Source of the DNA: Chenopodium formosanum
Lineage: Eukaryota > Streptophyta > Magnoliopsida > Caryophyllales > Amaranthaceae
DNA: 64,000 nucleotides
NCBI GenBank assembly: GCA_024500155.1
Contig: CM044858.1
Coordinates: 22,369,795-22,433,794, forward strand
Direction: 5' to 3'
Below the pieces are notes generated by a model. It was not told where the DNA came from. It searched no databases and saw only the letters and a program-made list of their open reading frames with translations. Positions within the stretch are counted from its first letter, which is position 1. Each line of letters begins with the position of its first letter. Shown piece after piece: positions 44,211-55,159 of the stretch. Position numbers and translations under genes: made by a program.

Positions 44211-45375
44211 CTATATATGCCTAGGTGGCATGACACCCATACGAGCAGTGTGCTCATGAAATACTTTGGGTGGTAAACGCATAGTAAGCGGATCCACAAA
44301 CATGGAGTTTGTGCTAACTACTTCCGCCATGGAGGCAGGATTCATAGCTCTAAAATTGACATCAATATGCTTTGATTTTGTCAACCTTTTGTTATTATTG
44401 GCATATAATACTGCTGACCTATTGTCACATAACAATTTGAGTGGTCTATCAATACCATTCACTATGCGTAGACATGTGACAAAATTCCTTAACCATAATG
44501 CATGGTTGGATGCCTCATAACAAGCTATGAATCCTGCCTCCATGGTGGAAGTAGTTGCAAGAGTCAATTTAACACTTTTCCAAGACACATCTCCTTCAGC
44601 TAGGGGTGAACGTGGTCTGGTTTGGTGCAGTTTGAGTCTAAACCAAACCAAACCGCAAAATACGGTTTGGTCAATTTTCCAAACCAAACCAAACCATATT
44701 AGTATTGAAACCAAACCAAACCAAACCGTAATAATGTGGTTTTTTGGTGCGGTTTGGTTTGCGGTTTATGATGGGACGACATTTTATTCCTAAAAAATTG
44801 TTAAATATTAATAAATTTATAATAAAGTTTAAATAATTAGCCCAAAGGGATTAAATTTTACTACAAAGTTCTAATAAAAATAACAACCAACTAATCAAGT
44901 GCTAAGTGCTAACACAATAAGAGCAATATGAGTTATATGACCTATTGAATTTTAAGTATTGATCTTTGAGAATGAATATAGAATATAGTAGTATACTGAC
45001 CGTATAGTATTCTAATGATTTTTCATGTTTTTTTTTTGTTTTTTAAATTTTTTTATAATATATAATAACTATTTTAATTTAATTAAAAATTATATAAATA
45101 TTAAAATGCGGTTTATTGGTTTACGGTTTGGTTTGGTTTATAATTTTTGAAAAACCAAACCAAACCGCAAACCATATTTCCCCAAAAATCGAAACCAAAC
45201 CATATTTTTCCAAACCGTAAACCAAACAAAACTGCTAAAATGCGGTTTGGTCTGGTTTGGTTACGGTCCAGACCAAACTGTGTACAACCCTACCTTCAGC
45301 TATGACAAAGATGTAGCCAGATGTGGATTTCAGGCTAGGAATCAATGTACCCAATGATATCAAGTTGATCTGACC
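44211..45375 (-). pseudogene. Ty1/copia RNase H, split by a hAT MITE
   Basis: In minus reading, 44600-44211 gives DVSWKSVKLTLATTSTMEAG and on through ACYEASNHALWLRNFV, LLCDNRSAVLYANNN, SKHIDVNF and DPLTMRLPPKVFHEH. These are the copia RNase H motifs (ST-EAE-like, CDN-SA, R/SKHI-, DPLTK-like). The upstream part (LKSTSGYIFVIAEG) is on the far side of the insertion, at 45301-45375. Several catalytic-type residues are changed (STMEAGF rather than STAEAEY). Confidence 0.8.
44601..45292. mobile_element. hAT-type MITE inserted in copia RNase H
   Basis: The ends TAGGGGTG...CAACCCTA are flanked by a perfect 8-bp duplication CCTTCAGC (44593-44600 and 45293-45300), the hAT signature. TIRs extend into GTGGTCTGGTTTGG / CCAGACCAAACTG. 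The subterminal regions on both sides are packed with AAACCAAACC / GGTTTGGTTT repeats facing each other, so the 692-bp element can fold extensively. The centre is AT-rich. No transposase is present. Confidence 0.85.
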
Positions 45376-45529
45376 TTCTGTAAGTGAGCGTGTAATCCTT
45401 TGTTCTCTGCAAACACCGCATAATCAGTGATCAAGTCCTGAATTGCTTAGATATCTACCCAACATTCCAACGTATGCAATATCTGGATAGGTACAAACTT
45501 GAGCATACTCAAGGCTCCCTACAGCTATT

Positions 45530-46085
45530 GCTTAAGGGATCTTCTTCATTTCTTTATTCTCAAAACTATTCTTCGAGCATTGTGTGAGACTAAACTTGTC
45601 TCCCTTAGTCACAGGGGTATCACCTGGTTTACAGTCTTGCATGTCAAACCTTTTAAAAACTTTCTCGATATAGCCCTTTTGTGACAGTCCAAGTATGCCT
45701 AGATGGCGATCTCGATGAATTTGTATCCCTAACACAAAAGAGGCATCCCCAAGATCTTTCATCTCAAAGTGATTTGATAGAAATATCTTGAGTTTGTGCT
45801 AATAGCCTATATTCTTACTGGCAAGCAATATGTCATCAACATATAAAACCAGGAAAACATGCTTACTCCCACTAAACTTATGGTACACACAATCATCAAT
45901 TGCATTTGTCTCAAAACCATGAGACATAACAACTTGATGAAACTTAAAGTACCATTGACAAGAAGCTTGTTGTTTGAGTCCATAGATAGATTTCTTTAAT
46001 TTGCAAATCATTTTATTTGAATCTCCCGAAACAAAGTTTTCTGGTTGCTTCATATAGATGGTTTCCTCAATGCATGTCACCATTG
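45530..46085 (-). pseudogene. Ty1/copia reverse transcriptase, C-terminal half
   Basis: Frame 46083-45799 gives ETIYMKQPENFVSGDSNKMI, then CKLKKSIYGLKQQASCQWYF and VFLVLYVDDILLASKN, including the YVDD active site. Frame 45762-45532 gives MKDLGDASFVLGIQIHRD and GLSQKGYIEKVFKRFDMQDC. The frame is lost between them. The N-terminal RT lies in the decayed stretch 46090-46380 (for example around PKGFKTKRDLNGNVIRRKA-like remnants), with several stops. Confidence 0.85.
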
Positions 46086-46785
46086 AGAAATGCTATCCAT
46101 CTTATGCAACTTAAGATCATAATATGCTACAAGTGCCATCAAAATCCTATAGGAGTCTTTAGAAGAAATATATTTGGTGAATAAGTCTCCTTATAATCAA
46201 TGCCTTCCTTTTAAGTATAGCCCTTAGCAACAAGACGAGCCTTACGCCTTATCACATTGCCATTTAAATCCCTTTTGGTCTTAAAAATCCATTTACAACC
46301 AATGAGTTTGACCTTCAGGCAATGAAACAAGGTCCCAAACGTTATTGTCCATCATGGACTTAATTTCCTCATTCATGGCGTTAATCCCCTCTTGAGAGTT
46401 AGGGCCTTCAATGGCTTAGCGAACGGTGATTGGATCATCATCCACCATTTCATTATCCAACTCTTGTTCTTGGAGTAGTGCAACAAATTCTTCACTAATT
46501 TCATTGTTATCCTCCCGTTCTTGGAGGAAAACAATATAGTCATCTGAAATTGCACTTCTTCTTTCTCTAGTGGATCTTCTTAATGACACTGGTTCTTGAA
46601 GTTGTTGAGTTTGTTTATCAAGAATTTCCTGCTGATTCTAAATAGGGGAATCATTTTGAGTTTCTAGAGTTGTACCTTCAATCATGTCAGGAATGGATGT
46701 TTGATCATGATTGATAGCAACTGAAGGAAGAGAAACTTGTTCCCCTTCGAAAATAAACTCTTTAACCTTATATTCCCCTCCAAAC

Positions 46786-47535
46786 TCAACATCTTAAAAA
46801 AAAAAATCTACCATTTCCCATCTCAAAAATTGATCTAGTTGTGGGGATCATAAAACTTATACCCCTTAGACCTTTTAGGGTACGCAACAAAGTAACAAAT
46901 GACAGTTCTAGAGTCTGGTTTCTTTTCATTTGGCCTATAAGGGGTTTCTTGATACTGGGTTTCTTACCAGTTCCTAGTTCATAAGGGGTTTTAGAAGCTG
47001 CCTTAGTTGGTACTCTATCGAGAATATAAGTTACAGTCTTAATTACCTCTCCCCAGAGAGATTCTGGTAAGGTAGAGTGACTAACCATACTACTTATCAT
47101 CTCTTGTAATGTTTTGTTGCGCCTCTCAGCTATTTGAGGTGAGGTGATCCTGCCATGGTATATTGAGGGACAATTCCCCATTCCTCAAGGAATTTAGCAA
47201 ATGGTCGTGGACGATGTTCACCAGATCCGTCATTTCTGCCATAGTATTCACCACCACAGTCAGATCCGTCAACTTTAGCTTTATAAGATTTGAACACATC
47301 CTGGGATTTATCATGAATCAAATATAGATAGCTATAACGAGAATTGTCGTCTGTGAACGTAATAAAGTATTGTTGACCATTCCAAGAAGCTGTAGGAAAT
47401 GATCCACAAATGTCCGTATGTATTTGTCCTAAGACATCTGAAGCTCGTTCGGCTCCTAATATACTTTTGTCTGTTTGTTTCCCTTTGATACATTAATGAA
47501 TATGTCAAAATCTGAAAAATCAAGGAAATCAAGAA
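46786..47535 (-). pseudogene. Ty1/copia integrase
   Basis: In minus reading: GQIHTDICGSFPTASWNGQQ (first Asp), YSYLYLIHDKSQDVFKSYKA, SDCGGEYYG (second Asp), then after frame changes QIAERRNKTLQEM (Glu) and LPESLWGEVIKTVTYILDRV, PTKAASKTPYELGTGKKPS. The order and spacing fit copia integrase. There are at least two frame changes, near 47180 and 47330. Between 46090 and 46786 lies the decayed linker to RT. Confidence 0.82.
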
Positions 47536-47761
47536 TTAAATCTGACACAAGTCTTTGAATTCTTTGTTTAGAAAAGTGTCCTACACTTTTGTGCCAAAGT
47601 GATGAAGAATTCTCATTTGCTAACTTTCTTTTGGTACCACTAGAACTAACATGCAAACTTTCATTGGATGAAGTAATAGTATCCAACGAATATAGGTTGT
47701 GAAATCCAGATGAAGAACCAGATCCAACTAACTTAGAATAGACTAACATTATTGTTTCCAA
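47456..47761 (-). pseudogene. Ty1/copia gag-pre-integrase domain
   Basis: The frame carries LWHKSVGHFSKQRIQRLVSD, matching the gag-pre-integrase zinc-binding segment (LWH.RLGH). It lies directly before the integrase, as expected. Gag and protease are not recognisable upstream; the element is cut off at about 48.1 kb. Confidence 0.75.
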
Positions 47762-47995
47762 AAATACAAAGATAACTAGATTTTTCTAATGTAGAAATAG
47801 AAATCAAATTCCGCTTAAAAGATGGTACAACAAGATCCTGATTTTTCCAAAAAAAAAAACAAAGATAAAGAACCAAATCCAACTAACTTAGAATTGACTA
47901 ACTTTATTATTTCCAAATAAACAAAGATAACCAGATTTTTCCAATGTAGAAAGAGAAATCAAATTCCTCTTAAAAGACGGTACAACAAAAGTCTA
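47718..47995 (-). repeat. Tandem duplication of about 150 bp at the broken 5' side of the copia element
   Basis: CCAACTAACTTAGAAT(A/T)GACTAAC...CAAAGATAAC(T/C)AGATTTTTC(T/C)AATGTAGAAA...CTTAAAAGA(T/C)GGTACAACAA occurs at 47728-47832 and again at 47878-47990. It looks like a local duplication after the element landed, since only this short pol segment is doubled. Confidence 0.75.
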
Positions 47996-48172
47996 TGTAA
48001 AATAATATCTAGTCTTTAATGACAACCTAAAAGTGAATATAGATTCAACTTCAATTGCCTTGTCATCACCCACATAGATGTATCTTTCACCATCACTCGA
48101 TTTTCGGCAATTTAGACAACTCTGCATGCACACTTATGTGAGTATATTAGTAGAAAAAAGTAAATGGGAAGC

Positions 48173-48325
48173 CCTAAATGGGAAGCGGTTTTTAAATTCC
48201 GCTTCGAATTCCAACAAAAACCCACCCAAAAAAAAAATCTGATATCAAATGGCAAGCGGTTTGGTTTGAACCCCTTCCAAATTTGTAATGGGAAGCGATT
48301 CAAAGCCTTAATCGCTTGCCATTTA
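48173..48325. repeat. Short inverted-repeat unit CCTAAATGGGAAGCG
   Basis: CCTAAATGGGAAGCG at 48173 faces CGCTTGCCATTTAGG at 48325, giving TIRs of 15 bp with one mismatch. AAATGG(G/C)AAGC also occurs at 48155, 48247 and 48287. It may be a tiny MITE. A target duplication is not clear. Confidence 0.4.
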
Positions 48326-48344
48326 GGAAAAAAAGTATTTTACT

Positions 48345-48646
48345 AGTATTAATTTTAGGGTTTTCTCACGCCTCCCTCTTCTCATATTTGAACCCCTCAT
48401 TTCTCACGCCTCCCTCTTCTCTCTCCTCTTTCCTCTCTCCTTTCTTCCATCCTCAATCTCACGTTCCTGTTCCTCTCCTTCTCTCTCCTCTCTTCCCTCC
48501 TCAATCTCACGTCTCCTCTCTTTCTCAATCTCAGTCTCTTTTTTTTCCCCAATTTCTTCATCTATTTTTGTAATTTCTTGTTTTGTTTCATTCCTGTTGA
48601 TAGTTTTAGAATAAAATTACTTTGTTTTGTTTCATGCTACAACAAC
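48345..48646. other. Pyrimidine-rich stretch, no gene recognised
   Basis: It contains repeats of TCTCACGCCTCCCTCTTCTC and CCTCAATCTCACG, followed by TTTGTTTTGTTTCAT twice. It resembles a gene leader, but no start codon with coding sequence follows; the Tat LTR begins at 48647. Confidence 0.45.
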
Positions 48647-49183
48647 TGTTTAGGGTAAAAATTACCCCCAAGTACGTGGCCCAATCCAATGACGACACAT
48701 GGCCCAATCAATGGGCGACATGTGTCACCATAGGAAGATGACACGTATAAGGAAAAATAGAGCACCTGAAATAAATAGAATGACATAAGGGCAAAAGGTC
48801 TCCTTACATCAGGAGGCCCAATATTCTAGGAATGCCGCAAAAACGGCGCCCCCTTAGGACACGTGTCCTTACCTGATTGCACAGCCAATAAGAACCCAAA
48901 TTCCTAGGTCACTTACCCTAAGGGGCACAAATTCCCACCCCTATAAATACCCTAATCATTGATGATGGGAGGGGTGGATTGTGACATACCCTCTAAAAGA
49001 ACACTAAATGCTCCAAGTTCTCTCTACTTTCTCTCTATACATTTATTCTGTTTCCGGTCACTAACTTCATCGTCAGAGGCAAAACTCTGACCACCAGAGA
49101 TTCGTGTTTTTGCAGGTGTCCGAGTCTCGTTGCCTGGAAGAGCGTGACCAGTATCCCGAGGGATTCCAAATAACCCCGAAAAA
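48647..49183 (+). mobile_element. Tat-1 5' LTR
   Basis: It starts TGTTTAGGGTAAAAATTACC and runs to ...AACCCCGAAAAA just before the primer-binding site. CACGTGTCC, CCAAT, CCTAGGTCA and CCCTATAAATACCC (TATA at about 48940) lie in order. TTTTTGCAGGTG near 49110 matches the equivalent exon-like phrase in the LTRs at 30645 and 59402. The five bases before it are acaac. Confidence 0.8.
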
Positions 49184-49185
49184 TT

Positions 49186-49203
49186 TGGCGCCGTCTGTGG
49201 GGA
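49186..49203 (+). promoter_or_regulatory. Primer-binding site, complementary to plant tRNA-Arg 3' end
   Basis: TGGCGCCGTCTGTGGGGA. In plant Ty3/gypsy elements this is the usual site for minus-strand priming by a tRNA whose 3' end is TCCC(C)ACAGACGGCGCCA; I assign tRNA-Arg from memory. It starts two bases after the LTR. Confidence 0.85.
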
Positions 49204-49222
49204 TACTCGTGCGTTAACGACA

Positions 49223-50005
49223 ATGGATGGTCAGACACCAGGTGTCGGCCCTGGCCCCGGCCAGGACGACCATGTTGAAGATATCGTCACAACGATTTAT
49301 TCGAGTGATCCTCTGACCGCTTCATTCCAAGAGGCGGAGGATTCTTCGGTCACTGTTGGTTCGCTCTTGCTCGCTTTGAACAAGCTCCGAAAAGAGATGG
49401 AGGGTAAAAGGTCGTCTTCTTCTAGGCAGCCGTCCAGGAGAGAAGGAGAAGGCCAGAAAAAGAAACCCCGAGCAAATAGACTAATGCTGAAGATGCTGGA
49501 AACACCCCATACCGCCGGCATGAGCGTTTGCCGAGGGCAGATCTGACCCGGCTCCTTAGCAAAACCCAGTCGGCTGGGGGGCAGGCCAGACGACCTCAGA
49601 AAGAGATTATTGAGCCGTCTTGGCGTTTGAAGGATGCTAGAGATTACCTTCGGCACAAGCAGCGTGAACGAATAACTTATTCGGACACGGCCCTTACACC
49701 GTCAATGCCGGATGATTTCTCAAACCAAACCTCCTCCAAGCATACCAGCACAGCTAGGACCAGCAGAATTCAAGCGCATCAGACTCAAACTCTAGTCCTA
49801 GTTGTTTTAATTGAACCATTTCAATATCAAGCTCCTCAAAATTTTAATGCTTTTCTGTCGACTAACCCTACTGTCATTGGATAGTATGGACAGTACGGCC
49901 AACCGTTCGACCAGGCTACTTACCTGGCCGGACCATCAGCTCAGCCACAACCAATTGATTGGTGGATGTGTATGTTAAATCTTGGAGACAAGCTGCCCCC
50001 GTTTT
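49223..50005 (+). pseudogene. Tat-1 gag, N-terminal part
   Basis: It begins MDGQTPGVGPGPGQDDHVED and has a basic Arg/Lys/Ser region (KRSSSSRQPSRREGEGQKKK). A frame change near 49500 leads into the frame LPRADLTRLLSKTQ...RLKDARDYLRHKQRERITYS, and then two stops near 49883. It breaks off at the solo LTR (TSD gtttt 50001-50005) in the middle of the phrase LPPF, which resumes as SQEIL at 53390. Confidence 0.75.
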
Positions 50006-50607
50006 TGACATGTGGAAAATGTAGGTCGTTATCTACCCTTCCCAAAAGTCAAACTAAATTTGTAAACACTGAACCAACCTTTTACTAGTATATGGTAAGT
50101 CAAGGGTCGATCCCAAAGGAATGAATTGGTGTAAACTAGAGTCTAAGTCAAGCTACCTCAAAGATAGAATTGAGAAGATGGTTGGTTCTACGGTAACTAA
50201 GGGAAAGACTAATCAAGTAATTCAAAGGTCTAAACACTAGGGATATAGGTTCCGCATGCAAGTTCAATGATAATGCTAATTGATAGTTCAATCAATTGAT
50301 TAAGCACTGAAAAGGACAAACAATAGTAGCAATCAAAAGAATCCAAAAGCTATCTCCTATCAGCCAAGCTAGAGGTCACTATGAAGGGCTAATCAAGGAA
50401 AATCACAATCAAACTCAATCAATTAAAGCAATTCTCAAATTAATTGTTCATGTCATTAAGAATTTCCATGTAATCTAGATTAATCTTATAGGTTGATCAC
50501 TCCTAGTCTAATTAATCACATGCAAAACTATGTCAACTAATTTAATTGCAACAAATCAATCAATCAAAGAACATCAACTAGCAAATTCATCAATCAAGCA
50601 TGCTTCC

Positions 50608-52223
50608 TGTAGACACCTGAATATGTCTCCCCAAAATCAAACCCGATGATGAACAACCTTTCACCGCCATTAGTTGGTCGAGTTGAGTATTTAATCCTGG
50701 GAGTGCTTAAAATTCATATTCAATCGAATTCAGTTCATAAAATAACCCACGGATCAGTCTTGATGTTTAGTCAAAGCATAGTTTCGTTTTATTTTATTTA
50801 TTTCATTTATTATTTTAGCCCAATTAATAATAATAAATCAGAAATGGCCCGAAACTATCAATCGGCACTAAAAATGTTGAACGAAATTAGGGTTAAAAGT
50901 GAATTTAGACGGAAAATTGGATTACAGAATCCCGCGTCACGGTATCTTTCCACCGTGTCACGAGAACCTGCCTCGTCTGACGGTGGGATTTCCCGTGACA
51001 CGGTGCACCTGCTGTGACACGGGGCAATCATGTGTCCTTTCCGCATAAACCCTTCACGCGTTTTCTTCCCCTGTGCCCTAAATATTTCCCGCGTCATGCA
51101 GTGGGCCAATGTGTCATGGTATAGTGTCCCGTCTGACGGTGGGGTTTCTCGTGACACGGTGCCCTCTACCGTTTCGCGGTGCATATTTTTAGGGTTTTTA
51201 TCTTTTTAGGGTTCTGTGTTCCCTCAGCACATTTTTTCTATAAATACCCCCTCATTTCTGATATACGGGGCATCAATTAACTCTCTCATTCTCTCTTCTA
51301 TTCTCTAGCGTAAACACTAGCCTACCCTATTCTCTCAAAATACCTTCCTTAAGTACTCCAGGAGTCCGTACTTTACCCGAGATTCTGTCCTTAAACCACG
51401 GCGTGAAAGGTAGAATTGTTTGAGGGTTTGGCCCCAAATCAATTCCATTTAATTTAATTTAATTCTATTTTAATTATTGATTTATTAATTTTCCTTGAAG
51501 TTACTATCGCGTTTATTGTTTTATAGTTGCAAGCAAACAAAGTCAATGTAAGGAATCATGTTCCTTTTATTTCTATTATTTTTCTAACAATTTTATATTG
51601 TTGGATTTATTGTTATATTGCTTCCTATATTAATGTTTATTATTATATTTATTATGATCACTATATTGCATGTTTAAAGGGAATATGTAATTGAAAATCA
51701 TGACTAATAAGATAATTTGAACAACCGGTACAGGTTCCTTTAATCTTGTTATTTAATTCAAGTGATCACAATATAGAATTATGTGTTGCATTAATATTCA
51801 ACCAATTTAGCAGAATAATAGTTTGGAGTGAATTGAATATTTTGTTTGTACGCCTTGAGATCACAGGAATACTTTTCACAATAAGAATCGAGTAGAGGCC
51901 AATACGGGCGAATGTGACTCCATGACTCACTTCGTACCATCATCCCCGATCCTCCTTTCGTGGTTCCGAACCATATGGAGTTAGTAATCCCATGGATTAT
52001 GAATGGGGTGTAACCTTAACGGGTCAATCGTTGTTGCCTATCATTGTCCCTTAATCGTGGTTGCCTTAAATGATCCGTGAACAGTTTACAAGTTCCTTAA
52101 ATGCTTGTTGGCGGCTCCCTACTTTCCTTGTCCCTAATCGTATATGTCAATTCCCACTTCCTATGAGTGCCAAGCATATTCACCACATGCTTGAACGTAG
52201 GCGCACTTCGAGCGACGCCTACA
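50608..52223 (+). mobile_element. Solo LTR, TGTAGACACC...CTACA family, nested in the solo LTR
   Basis: It starts TGTAGACACC and ends GCGACGCCTACA, so the termini are TGTAG...CTACA. Perfect 5-bp duplications cttcc lie at 50603-50607 and 52224-52228. It contains a palindromic block (50930-51182), a TATA box (TCTATAAATACCCC at about 51238) and a leader rich in CTCTCATTCTCTC. The start resembles the LTR at 8629. Length is 1,616 bp; no internal retrotransposon sequence is attached. Confidence 0.85.
50930..51182. repeat. Palindromic block CGTGACACGG / CCGTGTCACG
   Basis: CCGTGTCACG, CGTGACACGGTG, CTGTGACACGG and CGTCTGACGGTGGG recur in both orientations over about 250 bp, roughly seven units. It lies about 55 bp upstream of the TATA box. 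It is unrelated in sequence to the blocks in the other LTRs. Confidence 0.8.
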
Positions 52224-52627
52224 CTTCCCCTTCTCCCTAGCAACTATTCTACTCAATAATCATGGTAAAGCTCAAGAACAAATCACTAGAAATTGCATTG
52301 ATCATCATTCTAAATCAAAATCAAAGAGAAATCAAAATCATCAACAATATTAAACTCAAATCCAAAGAAATCAAGCAACAAACATGAATCTAATAACAAG
52401 TAAGTAAAGAGATGAATTAAAAAAAGAAATTCTTACTAATTTTCCATTGAATGAAAACGAAATCCAAGCTTAGATGAAGTAATTGAAGTACAAATCAAGA
52501 ATTTAAGTGTTTCTCTCTCTAAATTCTGGAAATTCTCTCTCTAAAAAGCTAAAAATCAAAGTCTACCCAAAAATAGAAGGTCCATACAAATATATAGTTT
52601 AAGAGAAAAGAGGCAAAAACGGCCTAA

Positions 52628-53055
52628 AACATGAAACAGGGGAGCTTGGGCAGGCATCAAAGCTTGGGCAAGCAAACCTACCTGGCCGAAAATACCCATA
52701 TTTGCAAGGAGCTTGGGCAGGCATCATAGCTTGGGCAAGCAAAGCTGCCTGGCCGAAAATACCCATATTTTGCATGGGGCTTGGCCAAGCTAGCCTTGCT
52801 TGCCCATGCTTGGTCGCAAGAAGAAGCAGCAAGAGAGGTGCTGTGCAGGAGCTTGGTCAGGCACTGACTTGCCCAAGCTAGGCTGCCTGGCCGAGCTGCT
52901 GTGCACAAGACAAGGTGAAATCTGCAGGGGGGATTTGCTTGGTCAGGCAAGGTAGCTTGCCTAAGCAAAACGTCCTGACCAAGACATAATTTTTACTCCT
53001 TCAAAACCTTAAATAAAAATCAAATGCTTGGCCAAGCAACTTGCCCAAGCCACTA
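52628..53055. repeat. Palindromic block GCTTGGCCAAGC / GCTTGGGCAAGC
   Basis: GCTTGG(G/C)CAAGC and relatives (GCTTGGGCAGGC, CTTGGCCAAGC, GCCTGGCCGA) recur more than a dozen times over about 430 bp. The segment GGAGCTTGGGCAGGCATCA plus about 60 bases is duplicated (52640 and 52708). The block lies upstream of the minus-strand TATA box of this LTR and makes several frames open by chance. Confidence 0.85.
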
Positions 53056-53394
53056 AGACTTGAGTTCCAACTTGAGATGCTTATACTCTAGCTTCCCGAA
53101 CTTGATTTAGTTGACTTCCAAAACTTGCATTGGGATTCCTCCTTGACATATGAGCCTCAAAAAATCCCGACACACCTACAAAACAAGCCAAACAAACCAA
53201 AAAGCGAGAGAATGTGAAAGTAATCCGTAAAATGATAAGAAAACCATTAAAAAGCACGCATTTCCCTAAACTAACACAAAAGCACGTTACTCAAGCATTA
53301 TTACCTAAAAAACACGACATAAAAGTCTAAAAACATACATAAAAATACGAAGAAAACAAACTTATGATTGCCATGAATGACACTCATCAGTTTT

Positions 53395-54416
53395 CTCAAG
53401 AGATCCTCAGCACTCCTTAGCATGCAAAGGTGAAAAGTGTACTTGTGGGTGCCTACGACGGTACGGGAAACCCGGAAGAGCACGTCACGTCGTAAAGGAA
53501 TCTTATGTACTTGCAATGTGTAGATAATGACACCTGGTGCAGGTGATTCCCGGCCACCCTTAAGGGCGTGGCGCAGGAATGATTCAACAACGTGCCGGCC
53601 GGATGCATCAATTGTTTCAACACTTTAAGCATGCTGTTTGTCGGGAATTTTTCCTACAATATTTAGCCAAGGAAGACCAGTCGTAATTTGGCTACGATCG
53701 TTCAAGGGAAGAATGAAGGTATGCGTTCGTACGTCCATAGATTTAATCAAGAGAAAGCCCAAATTCATATTCTGCCGGATGAATTGGCTTATTCAGAATT
53801 TCTCCGGGGATTCAAGCATAATGGTCTCAAATTTGACTTGGTCTTCAAGAAGGTTTGGACATACACAGGTGTTCTGCGGGAAGCCAAGGCCTATATTGAG
53901 GCGGCACACTTCTGTTCACTCACTAAAGCTGAAGTACCGGCCAAGGGGGCTGAGAAGAAACAATCTTCTCAGCAAGACTCGGCCAAGAAAAAGAAACAAG
54001 GAAAGAACAAAAGAAAGGAAGTCTGGGTATCTAACTGCCTAGAGACCAAGTCAAAGAAGCTAAAGGCGTACGAACCCCAGTATGAGTTTAACAAAGATTT
54101 TTGTTCAATTTTGATGGAGATCAAAGATAAGTTCGAGTTTTAGAAGCCCACGCCGTTGCGAGGCTCGGTCCAATACAAAAACAAGAACATGTATTGCCAT
54201 TACCACAAGGATGTGGGGCATGATACAAATGAGTGCAACAATTTGAAAAGGTTGCTAGATAAGTTGGCCGAGAAGTCCAAGTTCACATATACTCGGACAG
54301 ACAACAATTATGATAAGAAAAAACAGGATGAGAAAGAAAAAGATGGAAACAGTTTAGACTCTGGTATTGTGGCTGTCATATCAAGCAATTTCGTTGCAGG
54401 CGGCCCAACCATGTGA
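53395..54416 (+). pseudogene. Tat-1 gag, C-terminal part with nucleocapsid-like motif
   Basis: The frame continues from SQEILSTP. One frame away it reads VGAYDGTGNPEEHVTS, a stop, then FPATLKGVAQE, stop, FNNVPAGC...LFVGNFSYNI, stop, and on to SRNLATIVQGKNEGMRSYVH and HRFNQEKAQI. These are the standard gag (retrotrans_gag) motifs, in which conserved Trp, Arg and Tyr positions have become stops. Frame 53688-54143 is then open. After one more stop, YCHYHKDVGHDTNECNNLKR gives the short Cys/His motif typical of Tat gag. Gag forms the virus-like particle. Confidence 0.8.
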
Positions 54417-54455
54417 GGAATCAAGCAGGATGCATGGAATTTAGGAAAAGAAGTA

Positions 54456-54962
54456 ATGTACGCTGAAGGGGTTAAGGTGGAGTCTTTCCCAGAGGTGACA
54501 GTGAGTGAGGCCCACCGAGAAGAGGTCAAGGCCTTGCACAACGACCCTATGATATTTATTTTGGAGATAGCCAATCTGAAGGTCATGAGGATACTGATAG
54601 ATACGGGCAGCTCGTTCGACATCATCAACCTTGCTTGTCTAAAAAATCTAAAGTTCCCAGAGGACGCTTTGAAGGATGTCTCACACCCGCTGGTTGGGTT
54701 TGGTGGGACGGTTATTCATCCAGTTGGATAGATTGATTTGCGTGTCTGATTGGGGTAGATAGGGGCAGGACGGGACATGGTGGTCCGCTTCTTAGTGGTC
54801 AAGGAGCTTACAGGCTACAATGTCATACTTGGCCGCCCCACTCTAACTGTAGCAAAGGCAATCATTGTGCCTCATTTGATGTTAAAGTTTGAGAGGTCGG
54901 ATGGACAGATCGGCTCGATCCAAGGAAATAAAAAAATGGCAAATGTAACCAATTGGCTGTAA
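54456..54962 (+). pseudogene. Tat-1 aspartic protease
   Basis: RILIDTGSSFDIINLACLK holds the DTGSS catalytic motif (54600-54614). It is followed by HPLVGFGGTVIHPVG, three stops within 12 codons, and then VVKELTGYNVILGRPTLTVA, the C-terminal half with the ILGRP motif of retropepsins. It processes the polyprotein in a live element; the stops inactivate it here. Confidence 0.82.
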
Positions 54963-55159
54963 AGCCGGCTATTCGAGGACGAGTAAAGTCATCCAAGCCA
55001 AACTCAGATGAAGGGTCACTCTAAGCATACCAGGTTGGCTAAAAGAGAAAGGCGGCTAAGAAATAGCATGCATAACAATAAATGACTGTCGGCCGACTAA
55101 AAGAATTAAGGCCCCAGCCGGCTGGCGATCATCAAGATATAAAGCTAGACCCTGGTCAA

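Larger units (their letters stand above)
50006..53389 (-). mobile_element. Solo LTR (Athila-like) inside Tat-1 gag, itself containing another solo LTR
   Basis: In plus reading it runs from TGACATGTGG (50006) to CACTCATCA (53389) with perfect 5-bp duplications gtttt at 50001-50005 and 53390-53394. In minus reading it starts TGATGAGTGTCATTCATGGC and shares its first 150 bp with the LTRs at 41510 and 59262. Removing it rejoins the gag frame exactly (LPPF/SQEIL). It is interrupted by 50608-52223. Net length is about 1.76 kb, close to the 1.70 kb of 41510-43211. Its TATA box is the complement of about 52585-52598. Confidence 0.85.

Noticed and set aside
52599..52968. Open frames of 77 and 96 codons on the minus strand
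   Set aside because: They are by-products of the GCTTGGCCAAGC array in the solo LTR.
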